Source: Nostoc sp. XA010 (lineage in GTDB: Bacteria > Cyanobacteriota > Cyanobacteriia > Cyanobacteriales > Nostocaceae). Taken from it: 64,000 nucleotides of DNA. Where the stretch lies: positions 62,001 to 126,000 of the forward strand of contig NZ_JAIVFX010000007.1 in assembly GCF_020829625.1 (NCBI RefSeq). Direction: 5' to 3'. The notes under the pieces are model-generated. The model saw only the letters and a list, made by a program, of their open reading frames with translations. It was not told the DNA's origin and did no database searches. The translations under genes were made by a program, and so were the position numbers. Positions 17,946 through 26,327 of the stretch are shown in pieces. Every line of letters starts with the position of its first letter. Within the stretch, counting starts at the first letter, position 1.

Positions 17946-18374
17946 TTAACTCACAAACTGGAAACCTCTAAGACCTTCATAACCAAATTGTCTGGCACTC
18001 TTACGAGTAAACTCCCCAACGGAAGGGTTACCCAGACAATCAATAACTCCGCTTACTTGTTGCCATAGTTCTTGTGGTGCTACCGAAATATCATAAGTAC
18101 CATCATCACGCTTGCGAACGTGATACCAAATTGTTTTCTGACAATCTTCACACCAAAAAGCTTCTAACCATTCTCCTTGTATCGCAACTGTGGTTTGAGA
18201 TGCTACTAACATTAAGGCATTCCGTCGGCTCATACCTCGTTGCTGTAACTGACCTGCTTGGTCAGCAAACATATTATATTTCTGACTGACGCTATCGATA
18301 TAGCAGCTATGAATTGGGCAAAAAATAGCCCGTCGTTTAGAACGTTTCCGATTTCGGTCACACCTTTTCTGCAA
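17946..18374 (-). CDS. Conserved cyanobacterial protein with Cys pairs, function unknown
   Basis: I choose the TTG at 18374 because GGAGG lies five bases before it; a GTG at 18398 would add eight residues without a site. The resulting protein of 142 residues starts with a highly basic stretch (CDRNRKRSKRRA). It has CPIHSCYI near residue 20 and a CEDCQKTIWYHV pair near residue 79, possibly a zinc ribbon built from two Cys pairs. The middle segment RRNALMLVASQTTVAIQGEW is conserved-looking. I do not recognise a function. It is separated from the polysaccharide genes by repeats on one side and follows the GT4 gene at 18505 by about 130 bases on the same strand. Confidence 0.65.
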   Translation of the reverse strand: MQKRCDRNRKRSKRRAIFCPIHSCYIDSVSQKYNMFADQAGQLQQRGMSRRNALMLVASQTTVAIQGEWLEAFWCEDCQKTIWYHVRKRDDGTYDISVAPQELWQQVSGVIDCLGNPSVGEFTRKSARQFGYEGLRGFQFVS

Positions 18375-18504
18375 TTTCACCTCCTGTATAGACAACACCT
18401 ATGAGCAAGGAAGGCTATGTTGGAGGGACTGAGATCAATAAGACCATCGAAGCCCAACTCCTAAAAAATACTACAAAATATTCAATTAACTTCAATATCT
18501 TTAC

Positions 18505-19854
18505 TTAGTTTACATCCGTTTGAGGCATAGTTATTAACTCATCAGATAATAGTGCCTGCTGTAAAACATGTAAGTATTGTTGAGAGATAACTTTCGGTGT
18601 AAAGTGCGATCGCAAATACTGACGACCTGCTTGGCCTATCTGCTTTGCAATTTGAGGATCTCGACTCAGAAAGCGAATAAATTGCGCTAGACCATGACTA
18701 TCTCCATTCTCAAATGTCCCACCACAATTAGCTTCAGTCACCAGTTGTTTGAGATATGAAGTTCGGGAGCAAATTACTGCTATTGGTCGCCCAGAGGCTA
18801 AACCTGAATAAAATTTGCTAGGAACAACCAAACCCTCTGTAGTTTCATCTACACTCACTAGTGAGAGATCGCAAGCTGTTAATGAATACGGTAGCACCTG
18901 CTGATCTTGGTAAGGTAAAAACGTAAAATTTTTCAGCCCTAACCGATTTACTTCCGTGATTAATTCTTCACGTTTGGCACCACCACCAATGCAGACAAAC
19001 TGAATTGGCTCATCTCGCAGTTCCTTGGCAGCTTCCAATATAGTATCGATGTCATGGCAACGACCCATATTGCCAGAATAGAGTACAGTAAATTTCTTAA
19101 CTAAATTGTACTTCCAAGCAAACCAGTTTTCTCGCTTGGCAATCGGCACGATCGCTTCTGGGTTAGCCCAACTGTGAATTATAGAAATCTTATCAGCTAT
19201 TTCCGGACAATGGGCTACTACCTGTTGTTTCATCGCTGGGCTAAGTACGATAATCCCCTTAGCATTTAACCAAACCTGCTTGTTGATTTCACGCCACAAG
19301 CGCACTAGCCAGCTATCTTTGGAAATTACACCTAGTGCGATCGCAATATCAGGGTATAAATCATAAAGTATGCACACATAGGGCAATCGGAACAATAAAT
19401 GAGCCAAATATCCGATAACTGGCAAAAATGGGGGAGCTGTAGTTACTAGTAATATATTGTTGCGACGCCAAGCTTTTAGGACATAGAGCGTAGCGCGTAA
19501 AGTATATAGTACCCCATTAATAGCTTTACCACGAATCCTTCCCGGCCAGAGTTGGGCTGTGCGCGATCGCTGAATTCTGATTTGGTCAGCCCATTCAACC
19601 GCTGGGGCCGTATGAGAGCTAAACGCATATCCTGGCTGACTTGTAAAAACTTCAATATCTACCCCTTGTGCCCCTAACTGTTCCACTAGCTCTTCGAGCA
19701 ATTGCCCTGTAGCTGCATAATCTGGGGGAAAAAATTGGGTGACTACAGATAATTTAATTGATTGTTGAACTTTTACAGAAGGTTTATTGTTTGTATCTAA
19801 CTCAGTAGAAATGGATGGCAACAATTTTTGGTTAATCCATTCATTAAGTCTCAT
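18505..19854 (-). CDS. Glycosyltransferase family 4 (WbuB/WcaI-like)
   Basis: This 449-residue enzyme begins after a 30-residue extension with LSVVTQFFPPDYAATGQLLE, the opening of WbuB/WcaI-like GT4 enzymes. A hydrophobic segment near residues 120-180 suggests peripheral membrane binding. The donor domain has FTVLYSGNMGRCHDIDTILE near residue 254 and a later SLVSVDETTEGLVVPSKFYS element. In this subfamily the second Glu of EX7E is replaced by the PSKFYS turn. It is a possible acetamidosugar or fucosyl transferase. Its ATG is the first of the long minus-strand run, so a promoter is expected in 19855-20733. Confidence 0.85.
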   Translation of the reverse strand: MRLNEWINQKLLPSISTELDTNNKPSVKVQQSIKLSVVTQFFPPDYAATGQLLEELVEQLGAQGVDIEVFTSQPGYAFSSHTAPAVEWADQIRIQRSRTAQLWPGRIRGKAINGVLYTLRATLYVLKAWRRNNILLVTTAPPFLPVIGYLAHLLFRLPYVCILYDLYPDIAIALGVISKDSWLVRLWREINKQVWLNAKGIIVLSPAMKQQVVAHCPEIADKISIIHSWANPEAIVPIAKRENWFAWKYNLVKKFTVLYSGNMGRCHDIDTILEAAKELRDEPIQFVCIGGGAKREELITEVNRLGLKNFTFLPYQDQQVLPYSLTACDLSLVSVDETTEGLVVPSKFYSGLASGRPIAVICSRTSYLKQLVTEANCGGTFENGDSHGLAQFIRFLSRDPQIAKQIGQAGRQYLRSHFTPKVISQQYLHVLQQALLSDELITMPQTDVN

Positions 19855-20314
19855 CAGTTATGTTCCTAGTCTAGAGCAAAAAATGCTTGTTTAATCTATC
19901 AGTGAAACTCAATCATTCAACCAGTTTTAAAGACGCATTTGGGCATTTCTTAAATTTGGGTATGTCTAAAAAATAATTGAAGTTGTCATCCCTTGAGCAT
20001 ATTGAAGTGGATGACATTGATTTAGGAAATTAGGAATTAAGCTTGTTAATGCTTCCTGCCGTACTTGATGATCTGTCGTTTTTACATGATATGTTTTTGT
20101 CCCCAAGTGACTCTTGAGGATATACTATGTTATTTCACAAGGGTTTTAGTAAGCGCAAGATTACGTAATTAAAAAATAGATGGCGGAAAATTTCTGTATA
20201 TTTACTTAGAAAATTAGTTGTCCAATCCAGCCACACATGAAATCTATATATAGCGTTTCCTAGTCTACTGATAAGCTGGGGCGCGTCTAAAGTATATAAA
20301 CACTCTTGATGGTC

Positions 20315-20367
20315 GTTAACTGTTGACTGTTGACTGTTGACGGTTAACAGTCAACAGTCAACAGTCA
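20315..20367. repeat. Inverted repeat built from TGACTGT heptads
   Basis: The left half is three head-to-tail copies of a heptamer (GTTAACTGTTGACTGTTGAC and on). The right half is the reverse complement (GTTAACAGTCAACAGTCAAC). Together they can fold into a long hairpin. It belongs to the short tandemly repeated repetitive sequences of heterocystous cyanobacteria. Confidence 0.7.
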
Positions 20368-20494
20368 TCAGGTAAATGTACAAATTAAATGCGTAACAGC
20401 TTACCCTTTCTGTATGAAGCTGCGCTAAATTATCAACAAGGGTGTATTAGGTACAAGTGCGATAGGTCTCAAATTGCAAGTTGAGATTAAATAG

Positions 20495-20611
20495 AGTCGA
20501 GAAGAATTGAACAAAGCTGTTCAATATGCCGCAGAAGCTAGTAGCAAGCAGCGATTACAAATGCTCTCCTGGCTAAAAAATGCCCAAGCTACAAGTAGGC
20601 GATCGCATTAA
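20495..20611 (+). pseudogene. Possible IS630-family transposase N-terminal remnant
   Basis: A 38-codon open stretch between stops reads EELNKAVQYAAEASSKQRLQ, then MLSWLKNAQATSRRSH. The pattern of a basic helix followed by RLQxLxWLKxxQAxSRR is like the first helix-turn-helix of IS630-type transposases. No start codon and no downstream catalytic DDE region is present. I base this on pattern memory only, so it could be chance. Confidence 0.35.
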
Positions 20612-20733
20612 GCACCTATGCAATAAAATATTAAGAACTTATAATTAATAATCTTCAATCACTCATAAAAAACCTCTTCCCTATTCCCTATTCCCTGCCT
20701 CCACAACTAATTTCCTAACTAAAATAATATTTC

Positions 20734-21354
20734 TTATCGCCATCCTCGCAGATTTTTATGTACCTGCGCTAAATACCACATATAATCAGCAATTTTGTAA
20801 TTATCAACAGCTTTAACTATATATTCCTGAGCTAAATCTTGCTTCTTCTCAACTTCGTAATATAATCCCAAGTAAAGATGACTGTAAAAATTTCCCTTTA
20901 TCCCTTCTGATTGACCAACAGTTAAAACATCATCTGGGGTACAATTTCCTGCATACAAATCATACACACACCGCATAATAAGTCGAGGGTCATTTTTTAC
21001 AGTTAGCAAAGAATGACGCGCCTCTTTAACACCTAACGAACGAGCTATGCAGAGATATCGCCATACTGTTTCTTCTACATCTTGAGCATTCACAGTCAAA
21101 TCTATTTCAAATTGTTGAGCGCCCTCAGCAAATCTTTCTGCGTAATAATACGATAATCCCCGTTGCCACAGATAAGGTTTAATACGGGCATCTAATTGCT
21201 CTGCTATATCAAAATCTTGAATAGATTCATCAATCTTAGCCAGTTGAAAGTTAACCATGCCTCGCCGAATGTAAGCATTGGGATTTTTCGGCTGATTACG
21301 AATGGTTTCGTTCCAGCGCTGGAGTTGATTTTCTAGAGAATTTGAAAAAAACAT
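20734..21354 (-). CDS. TPR-repeat protein
   Basis: The 206-residue soluble protein has a tetratricopeptide repeat near residues 20-55 (PNAYIRRGMVNFQLAKIDES), a second at 56-90 (PYLWQRGLSYYYAERFAEGA) and a more distant one at the C-terminus (SHLYLGLYYEVEKKQDLAQE). No signal peptide or membrane segment is seen. It is similar to small cyanobacterial TPR proteins presumed to scaffold protein complexes. It is transcribed alone, away from the MEKHLA gene, and the partner is unknown. Confidence 0.75.
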   Translation of the reverse strand: MFFSNSLENQLQRWNETIRNQPKNPNAYIRRGMVNFQLAKIDESIQDFDIAEQLDARIKPYLWQRGLSYYYAERFAEGAQQFEIDLTVNAQDVEETVWRYLCIARSLGVKEARHSLLTVKNDPRLIMRCVYDLYAGNCTPDDVLTVGQSEGIKGNFYSHLYLGLYYEVEKKQDLAQEYIVKAVDNYKIADYMWYLAQVHKNLRGWR

Positions 21355-21595
21355 GAGTTTGCCTAGTTAATATGCATTAAATATAGGAATCCTATTTGAT
21401 TTTTGAAATTATCTACGTGGGCGGGGAGTGGGGAGTAGGGAATAAAGAATTAGGCTTTTCGAGCTGTATCGAGCTTTTTCATAAATCCAATATTAGTCCA
21501 ATACAATATTTTCAGGCTTAGAGAGAAGTCGTCAATCCCTAAAATGAGTCAAGTTTTGTCATACTAAATTTTTGGTGTTATATTTCTACTTTTCC

Positions 21596-22069
21596 ATGAC
21601 CAGTGTGATTGAGTTTCCTTGGCAGCAAGAGGCAATTATTCTCCATAGTCAATATCTAATAAATAGTTTTCAGCATTGGACGGGAAATTCTTTGCTGGAT
21701 GCCAATAGTTCACCACTTGAAACAGCACAGGCGCTATTTGAAGCACCATTTGCCTTAGTTTCTCATGGCACTGAGTCAGACCCAATTTTCAACTACGGTA
21801 ATCGTAAAGCGTTGAAACTATGGGAGCTTTCTTGGGAGGAATTTACTAGAACGCCTTCCCGAAGATCAGCTGAAGAATTAGTACAGGAAGAACGCGATCG
21901 CCTCTTAAAAGAAGCAGCAAATAAAGGGTTTAGCTATTTTTCTGGTGTGCGGATCACCAGCAGTGGTAAACGTTTTAAGATCCAAGATGGCATCCTCTGG
22001 AATCTCTTAGATGAGCAGAATAAATTGTGCGGTCAAGCAGCAGTTTTCTCTAATACCGTTTCTTTGTGA
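21596..22069 (+). CDS. MEKHLA-domain protein
   Basis: I take ATG 21596 (MTSVIEFPWQQEAI) as the start; an ATG eight codons upstream would add a hydrophobic leader atypical of the family. The 157-residue protein has the PAS-like MEKHLA core: HSQYLINSFQHWTG near residue 19, FALVSHGTESDPIFNYGNRK near residue 49, then ALKLWELSWEEFTRTPSRRS. The C-terminal half has RITSSGKRFKIQDGILWNLL. MEKHLA domains are found alone in bacteria and at the end of plant HD-ZIP III factors, and are thought to sense small ligands or redox. No partner is evident. Confidence 0.85.
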   Translation: MTSVIEFPWQQEAIILHSQYLINSFQHWTGNSLLDANSSPLETAQALFEAPFALVSHGTESDPIFNYGNRKALKLWELSWEEFTRTPSRRSAEELVQEERDRLLKEAANKGFSYFSGVRITSSGKRFKIQDGILWNLLDEQNKLCGQAAVFSNTVSL

Positions 22070-22083
22070 AGCTGCATATATTT

Positions 22084-22136
22084 ACCCCCCGGCTACGCCG
22101 TCCCCCCTTACCAAGGGGGGACTACAGGGGGGTCTT
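22084..22136. repeat. C/G-run palindromic repeat
   Basis: The segment contains CCCCCCTTACCAAGGGGGG, an 8-bp stem with a 3-base loop, flanked by further C and G runs. It lies just downstream of the MEKHLA gene and may end its transcript, although no clean T-run follows. It is of the dispersed type also seen near 17820. Confidence 0.6.
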
Positions 22137-22204
22137 ATTATGTGCATCTTCATGCAGAATTTGTATAAGTGTACGTTTATTACATGATCAATGGCTCATA
22201 CATA

Positions 22205-22301
22205 ATTAGGACTTACGCACGAGTTACGGAATAACGAACCGCAGAGGCGCAGAGGACACGGAGAAATCAGAGTTTGAGAGATATTTTGCGTAAGTCCTAA
22301 T
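22205..22301. repeat. 97-bp MITE-like element with 15-bp perfect terminal inverted repeats
   Basis: The ends ATTAGGACTTACGCA (22205-22219) and its perfect complement at 22287-22301 bound a non-coding interior containing CGCAGAGGCGCAGAGG. The size, terminal repeats and absence of coding capacity suggest a miniature inverted-repeat element. Which transposase would mobilise it is not visible in this window. It lies upstream of the first rhomboid gene. Confidence 0.7.
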
Positions 22302-22417
22302 AATATAAATACTAATTAATTACTTAGTGAAAGCGAGATCCATCCACGGGGTAGAAGAAACTACTTACAAAAATTAGTATTGTGATACTGCTGTCTTAAA
22401 ATCAGGAAAAAACGCTC

Positions 22418-23137
22418 GTGGTTCCCATTAGAGATAATAATCCGACAAAAATCACGCCTTATGTAACTTATGGGCTGATTGCTGCTAATGTCCTCGCTTT
22501 TCTTTATGAAGCAAATCTTCCCCCCCAAGCATTAAATGGGTTTCTACGCCTTGCGGCTGTAGTACCACGAGAACTGACTTTAAGCTTTGGTGGTGTCTCT
22601 CTACATCAACCAGTGCCAGAGTGGGCAACTTTAATTACCTCACAATTTTTACACGGTGGTTTCTTGCACTTAGCAGGTAATATGTTGTTTCTCTGGATTT
22701 TTGGTAACAACGTTGAAGATAAGTTAGGCCATGCCAAATATTTACTGTTTTATTTATCTTGTGGTGTTTTGGCATCCTTGACGCAGTGGTTCTTCGCTCA
22801 AGATTCTAGCATTCCTTCTTTAGGTGCAAGTGGTGCGATCGCAGGCGTTTTAGGAGCATACATTCTCCGCTTTCCCAACGCCGAAGTTCTCGGCATAGTG
22901 CCTTTAGGGTTTTTCTTCCCGACTTTCCGCGTCCCGGCATATTTCTTTTTGGGATTTTGGTTTCTTGAACAAGCTTTCTACGGGCTTGCTAGTCTGCAAA
23001 CACGTACCAACATCGGTATGGAAAGCGGCGGTATTGCTTACTGGGCCCATGCAGGCGGTTTTATCTTTGGAGCAATTCTCGGCCCACTGTTGGGTTTGTT
23101 TAACGATAAATCAAAGGAAGAAGCTTGGTATCAGTAA
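22418..23137 (+). CDS. Rhomboid-family intramembrane serine protease (copy 1)
   Basis: This 239-residue, six-helix protein has the catalytic Ser in GASGAIAG (Ser138) and the catalytic His in YWAHAGGFIFG (His211). The supporting HGGFLHLAGNMLFLW motif is in helix 2 (about residues 79-93). It starts at GTG 22418 (MVPIRDNNPTKITPYVTYGL), with AGGA upstream, and is paralogous along its whole length to the protein at 26378. Rhomboids cleave membrane-protein substrates within the bilayer; no substrate is evident here. The gene is followed by an IS remnant on the opposite strand. Confidence 0.92.
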   Translation: MVPIRDNNPTKITPYVTYGLIAANVLAFLYEANLPPQALNGFLRLAAVVPRELTLSFGGVSLHQPVPEWATLITSQFLHGGFLHLAGNMLFLWIFGNNVEDKLGHAKYLLFYLSCGVLASLTQWFFAQDSSIPSLGASGAIAGVLGAYILRFPNAEVLGIVPLGFFFPTFRVPAYFFLGFWFLEQAFYGLASLQTRTNIGMESGGIAYWAHAGGFIFGAILGPLLGLFNDKSKEEAWYQ

Positions 23138-23185
23138 TTTTCAGAGTATCATCAGAGCTTTCAATCAGACTAATTAATTAAATAG

Positions 23186-24295
23186 TTAAGCTTCCCCGGC
23201 ATAAATGCGCGGGGATTTCTGAAGAGTCCACAATCGAACTTTCTTAGGCTGACTTAAACAACCTCTACCTACTCCACTTAAGTCAAACTTAAATATCGCA
23301 GCTACTTTTTTGATTATGTTGATTGCCCCGTGGCAGTCTGAATTTATTTTGATTCCAGTTGAGGTTTGAAATTGACCTCTTGTTATCCGAATGCCACCGC
23401 TTTTCCATCCTTCGGGTTTCGCGCCAAATGTAGGTAGAACATCATTATCGATAAACGAACTCTTAGAGGTATAACTCTCTTCAGTTTCAATAAATTCAAT
23501 ACCGTACTGTTCACATAGTTGCTCAATACGCTTTTTCAACCTAGCTGTAGGGATTTGAACAAACTTTTGATTGTTCTTTTTACCCATATTAGCACCGTCT
23601 TTTTGCCCTTCGTTCCAACCAAAAACGATTGAACCAATTCGATTGTCTATGCAATGATTAATTACAATTCTAGCCGCTTTGTTAACAGCATCTCGCATCT
23701 GACGATTACGTTTTTCAGTAATTGCTGCAAGTCTGTTAGACCAAAAGCCTTGGATTTTCCCTTCTTTTATTTTGGCAACTGACTTGTTATACCACTGATT
23801 AATACTTTTAAGATGCAACCCATCAACAATAAAAGATGTTCCGACATTAGAAACACAGGTTAACCAGTTATCTATGCCGTGGCCGATTCCCAAGACTTTA
23901 GATTTATCAAGCGAAACTTTTGTTGTGTCTATCTTGTAAACAAACTCGGCATAAAAGCATCTATTTCTTGGCAGTATTCTAACTTCCCTGATAGTTTTAA
24001 AATCTAAGTTTTTAGGCATAGGTAGATAAAAAGAATCGACACCGAACCAGATATTTACTAAGCTACCTAATGGAAATCTGAGCATCCCATCCTTTAATTT
24101 TAGAGAACGCCCTGTAAAGGTAGCTAAGGCTAAACCTCCAGATAACCTGTAGTTAGGTAGTTTTGGTTTTTGAGTAACTGTCCCTTTTTTTATCCCCTTA
24201 ACTAAACCAATGTAAGACTTAAAAGATTCAGCCACACTAGTTAATGTCTGCTGTGCTGTATCTGAATACAAAGCTTGATAATGCTTATTCTTTTG
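23186..24295 (-). pseudogene. tnpB: Truncated TnpB-type protein lacking the first catalytic Asp
   Basis: A 361-codon frame from ATG 24271 aligns with the TnpB at 27755 from that protein's residue 90 on; homology extends upstream to codons KNKHYQAL before a stop, so the first 85 or so residues are missing. Where the full copy has SFDHGGSNWLT, this one has GIGHGIDNWLT, so the RuvC-I Asp is Gly (codon GGC). The third Asp is kept in NSDCHGAINI. Like its full-length relative it lacks the CxxC zinc finger (TSKSSFIDN). It should be dead as a nuclease. An RNA- or DNA-binding role cannot be excluded but the missing N-terminus argues for decay. Confidence 0.8.
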
Positions 24296-24296
24296 A

Positions 24297-24530
24297 ATAG
24301 TTCAAATCGCTCCCGATCATATCCATTTATTTGTAGAACATCAGCCAGATATTGCTATTAACCAGATAGTAAAAGCATTTAAGGGACGATCATCTTATAT
24401 GTTGCGTAAAGAGTTTCCACAATTATTGAAATTGCCTAGCCTGTGGACAAATAGCTATTTTTACTCTACTGCTGGGCAGGTTTCAGCAGACGTAATTAAA
24501 AGATATATTGAAGACCCGCATCACGGATAA
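24297..24530 (+). pseudogene. tnpA: C-terminal fragment of IS200/IS605 transposase TnpA
   Basis: In the plus frame from about 24299 the sequence reads VQIAPDHIHLFVEHQPDIAI and continues to RYIEDPHHG before TAA at 24528-24530. It contains the HUH metal-binding motif (HIH) and the Tyr region (RYIED) but has no N-terminal third and no start codon; a TGA lies just upstream. It is clearly homologous to the complete TnpA at 24713, including the final DPHHG. It is the tnpA half of the deleted element. Confidence 0.8.
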
Positions 24531-24667
24531 TGTTGACGGCGAATTAATTCGCCGTTGGCACTTCCTCCACGCATCTATTGCCAAGTGCCTTCCGTGCCGT
24601 TCAGCGAAGCTTTTGTGAAATTATCTAAGCTTCGCAACTGCTAGCCTTACAAATGTGATGCGTAAAG

Positions 24668-24718
24668 CCCCCGGTTGGAAACCGGGGGATATAAGCGAAC
24701 GGCTGAATTCATTCAGCC
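24668..24718. repeat. Left-end hairpins of the IS200/IS605 element
   Basis: The first hairpin (24668-24688) has a perfect 9-bp stem, CCCCCGGTT with AACCGGGGG and a 3-base loop. The second (24701-24718) has an 8-bp stem, GGCTGAAT with ATTCAGCC and a 2-base loop. Subterminal hairpins of this kind are recognised as single-stranded DNA by TnpA. The element at 27205 has an equivalent pair. Confidence 0.7.
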
Positions 24719-25087
24719 ATGATGAGGATCGTTAATGTATTCCAAAACTCTTTGAGTACTAATTTTCCCAGTCGTATCAAACATATAAGAGTGTGTCCAC
24801 AGACTAGGAAGTTTTAATAATTCTGGAAACTCCTTTCTCAGATACCTTGAAGATCGCCCTTTAAATGCTTTCACGACTTGAGCAATTGAATGATGCGGGT
24901 CATACTCTACTAATAGATGTATATGATCTGGCGCAATTTCTAAGGCTTTAATCACCCACTTGTTATCATTAGCGACAGACTGGAATATTTGAATACAACG
25001 AAGCTTCAAGTCTTCCTTGTTGGCAAATACCCTCCTGCGTCTACATGGTATCCAAACCAAGTGAACAGTCGCTAATCCACAACGCAT
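24713..25087 (-). CDS. tnpA: IS200/IS605 transposase TnpA (Y1 HUH)
   Basis: The 124-residue protein shows the strand VHLVWIPCRRRRVF near the N-terminus, the HUH motif in PDHIHLLV near residue 55, and the catalytic Tyr in VLEYINDPHHG near the C-terminus. It carries out single-strand, peel-and-paste transposition as a dimer. It is a few residues shorter than typical copies at the N-terminus, and the usual Lys after IP is Cys. The start at ATG 25087 is 75 bases from the divergent tnpB start. It is probably functional. Confidence 0.85.
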   Translation of the reverse strand: MRCGLATVHLVWIPCRRRRVFANKEDLKLRCIQIFQSVANDNKWVIKALEIAPDHIHLLVEYDPHHSIAQVVKAFKGRSSRYLRKEFPELLKLPSLWTHSYMFDTTGKISTQRVLEYINDPHHG

Positions 25088-25161
25088 GATTGTAATGATT
25101 GTATACAGTTTTTATGTAGATGAGTATTGATTATCTACATGATAAATGGTATCATACCTAT

Positions 25162-26286
25162 ATGAAAACCTTGAAGTTTAAACTATACAGTCACAAGCGC
25201 AATAAATACCTCAAAGCTAGTATCAATGCTGCTGGAGTTATTTATAATCATTGTATTGCCCTGCACAAGCGGTATTACCGTCGCTGGGGCAAACATTTGA
25301 ACTGTGCTAAACTTCAAGCTCATATCGCCAAGCTACGTAAGCGCAAAGAGTTTTGGCAGTCCGTGGGTTCTCAGGCAGTGCAGGATATTTGCCAACGCAT
25401 TGAGAAAGCCTACCAGTTATTTTTCAAACATCATAAAAAAGGGGTAAGACCGCCGAATTTCAAGAAAGTTAAAAAGTACAAGTCATTCACTTTAAAACAA
25501 GCAGGTTATAAATTCTTAGGTGGTAATCGGGTCAAGATAGGGAGCCGAGTTTATCAATATTGGAACTCCACAGAGGTAGAAGGAAAAGTTAAGACTTTGA
25601 CCATTAAACGCACACCGCTAGGTGAGTTGTTTTTGGTCGTTGTCGTTGATAGCATTGATGAGCCAGGAATCAGACTCACGACTGGTAAAATAGCAGGATT
25701 TGATTTTGGGCTAAAGACATTCCTCACTTGCTCAGATGGTACAACTATTGTTTCTCCCCAATTCTTCAAGCAATCACTCAATGTCATTAAAAAAGCAAAC
25801 AGGCATCACTCTCAGAAGTTGAAAGGATCTTCTAACCGGGAACGAGCAAGGAAGAACTTGGTACGCGCCCATGAAGACATATCCAACCGCAGAACTGATT
25901 GGTTTTGGAAATTAGCTTTATCCCTAACTAATAGATTTGACGTTCTTTGCTTTGAGACGCTTAACCTCAAGGGCATGAAACGTTTGTGGGGAAGAAAAAT
26001 TAGCGATTTAGCATTTCAAGACTTTCTGAATATTCTGGAATGGATAGCAAAAAAGAAAGGGAAACTTGTGGTCTATATCGACCAGTGGTATCCTTCTAGT
26101 AAAACTTGTTCTTGTTGCGGACACGTAATAGATCCTCTAGATTTATCGGTCAGAGAGTGGCGTTGTCCAAGTTGTCAGTCGATTAATGGACGTGATGACA
26201 ACGCATCTAAAAACATTCAATCCGTTGGGGCATCAATGGTTGGCTTAGGCAATGTCAGACAGGCTATGCCTGCAATTGCTGTTTGA
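25162..26286 (+). CDS. tnpB: TnpB, RNA-guided nuclease of IS200/IS605 type
   Basis: From ATG 25162 (MKTLKFKLYSHKRNKYLKAS) the protein has 374 residues. The three RuvC acids are visible: Asp181 in AGFDFGLKTF, Glu265 in LCFETLNLKGM and an Asp near 345 in GRDDNASKNI. The zinc ribbon is TCSCCG near 315 and WRCPSC near 334. An in-frame ATG 14 codons upstream gives an implausible leader. TnpB homologues use an RNA from the element's right end to cut the empty donor site and so favour retention of the element. With all key residues it is probably active. Confidence 0.9.
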   Translation: MKTLKFKLYSHKRNKYLKASINAAGVIYNHCIALHKRYYRRWGKHLNCAKLQAHIAKLRKRKEFWQSVGSQAVQDICQRIEKAYQLFFKHHKKGVRPPNFKKVKKYKSFTLKQAGYKFLGGNRVKIGSRVYQYWNSTEVEGKVKTLTIKRTPLGELFLVVVVDSIDEPGIRLTTGKIAGFDFGLKTFLTCSDGTTIVSPQFFKQSLNVIKKANRHHSQKLKGSSNRERARKNLVRAHEDISNRRTDWFWKLALSLTNRFDVLCFETLNLKGMKRLWGRKISDLAFQDFLNILEWIAKKKGKLVVYIDQWYPSSKTCSCCGHVIDPLDLSVREWRCPSCQSINGRDDNASKNIQSVGASMVGLGNVRQAMPAIAV

Positions 26287-26294
26287 AGCTAGAA

Positions 26295-26327
26295 TCCCCC
26301 GAATAAAGCGCGAGCGCATTCGGGGGA
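26295..26327 (+). ncRNA. Right-end hairpin, probable 3' part of the TnpB guide RNA
   Basis: TCCCCCGAAT and its complement at 26318-26327 form a 10-bp stem just after the tnpB stop. In TnpB systems the guide (omega) RNA covers the end of tnpB and the right end, with the guide beginning just outside the element. This assignment rests on position and structure only; the RNA's 5' end cannot be placed. Confidence 0.45.

Larger units (their letters stand above)
19855..20733. other. Gene-poor interval with repeats and a transposase scrap
   Basis: This 879-base stretch separates the polysaccharide cluster from the accessory region. It holds a heptad-type inverted repeat at 20315-20367 and a short reading frame resembling an IS630 transposase N-terminus at 20495-20611. 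The part next to 19854 is the likely promoter region for the polysaccharide run, but no convincing -10/-35 pair was identified. No intact gene is seen. Confidence 0.6.
23186..24555. mobile_element. Internally deleted IS200/IS605-type element
   Basis: A 5'-truncated tnpB (minus, 23186-24295) and a 5'-truncated tnpA (plus, 24297-24530) meet back to back near 24296. In the complete elements nearby tnpA and tnpB are divergent, so this looks like one element in the opposite orientation from which a central segment with both 5' ends was deleted. A GC-rich hairpin (about 23194-23214) overlaps the tnpB 3' end, like the right ends at 26295 and 29146. A perfect 20-base palindrome at 24536-24555 follows the tnpA stop, like the left-end hairpins of the other copies. 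Confidence 0.75.

Noticed and set aside
25120-25161. Upstream in-frame ATG extending tnpB by 14 codons
   Set aside because: TnpB proteins start at the MKTLKFKLY-type strand; the leader lies in a hairpin-forming spacer between the divergent genes.
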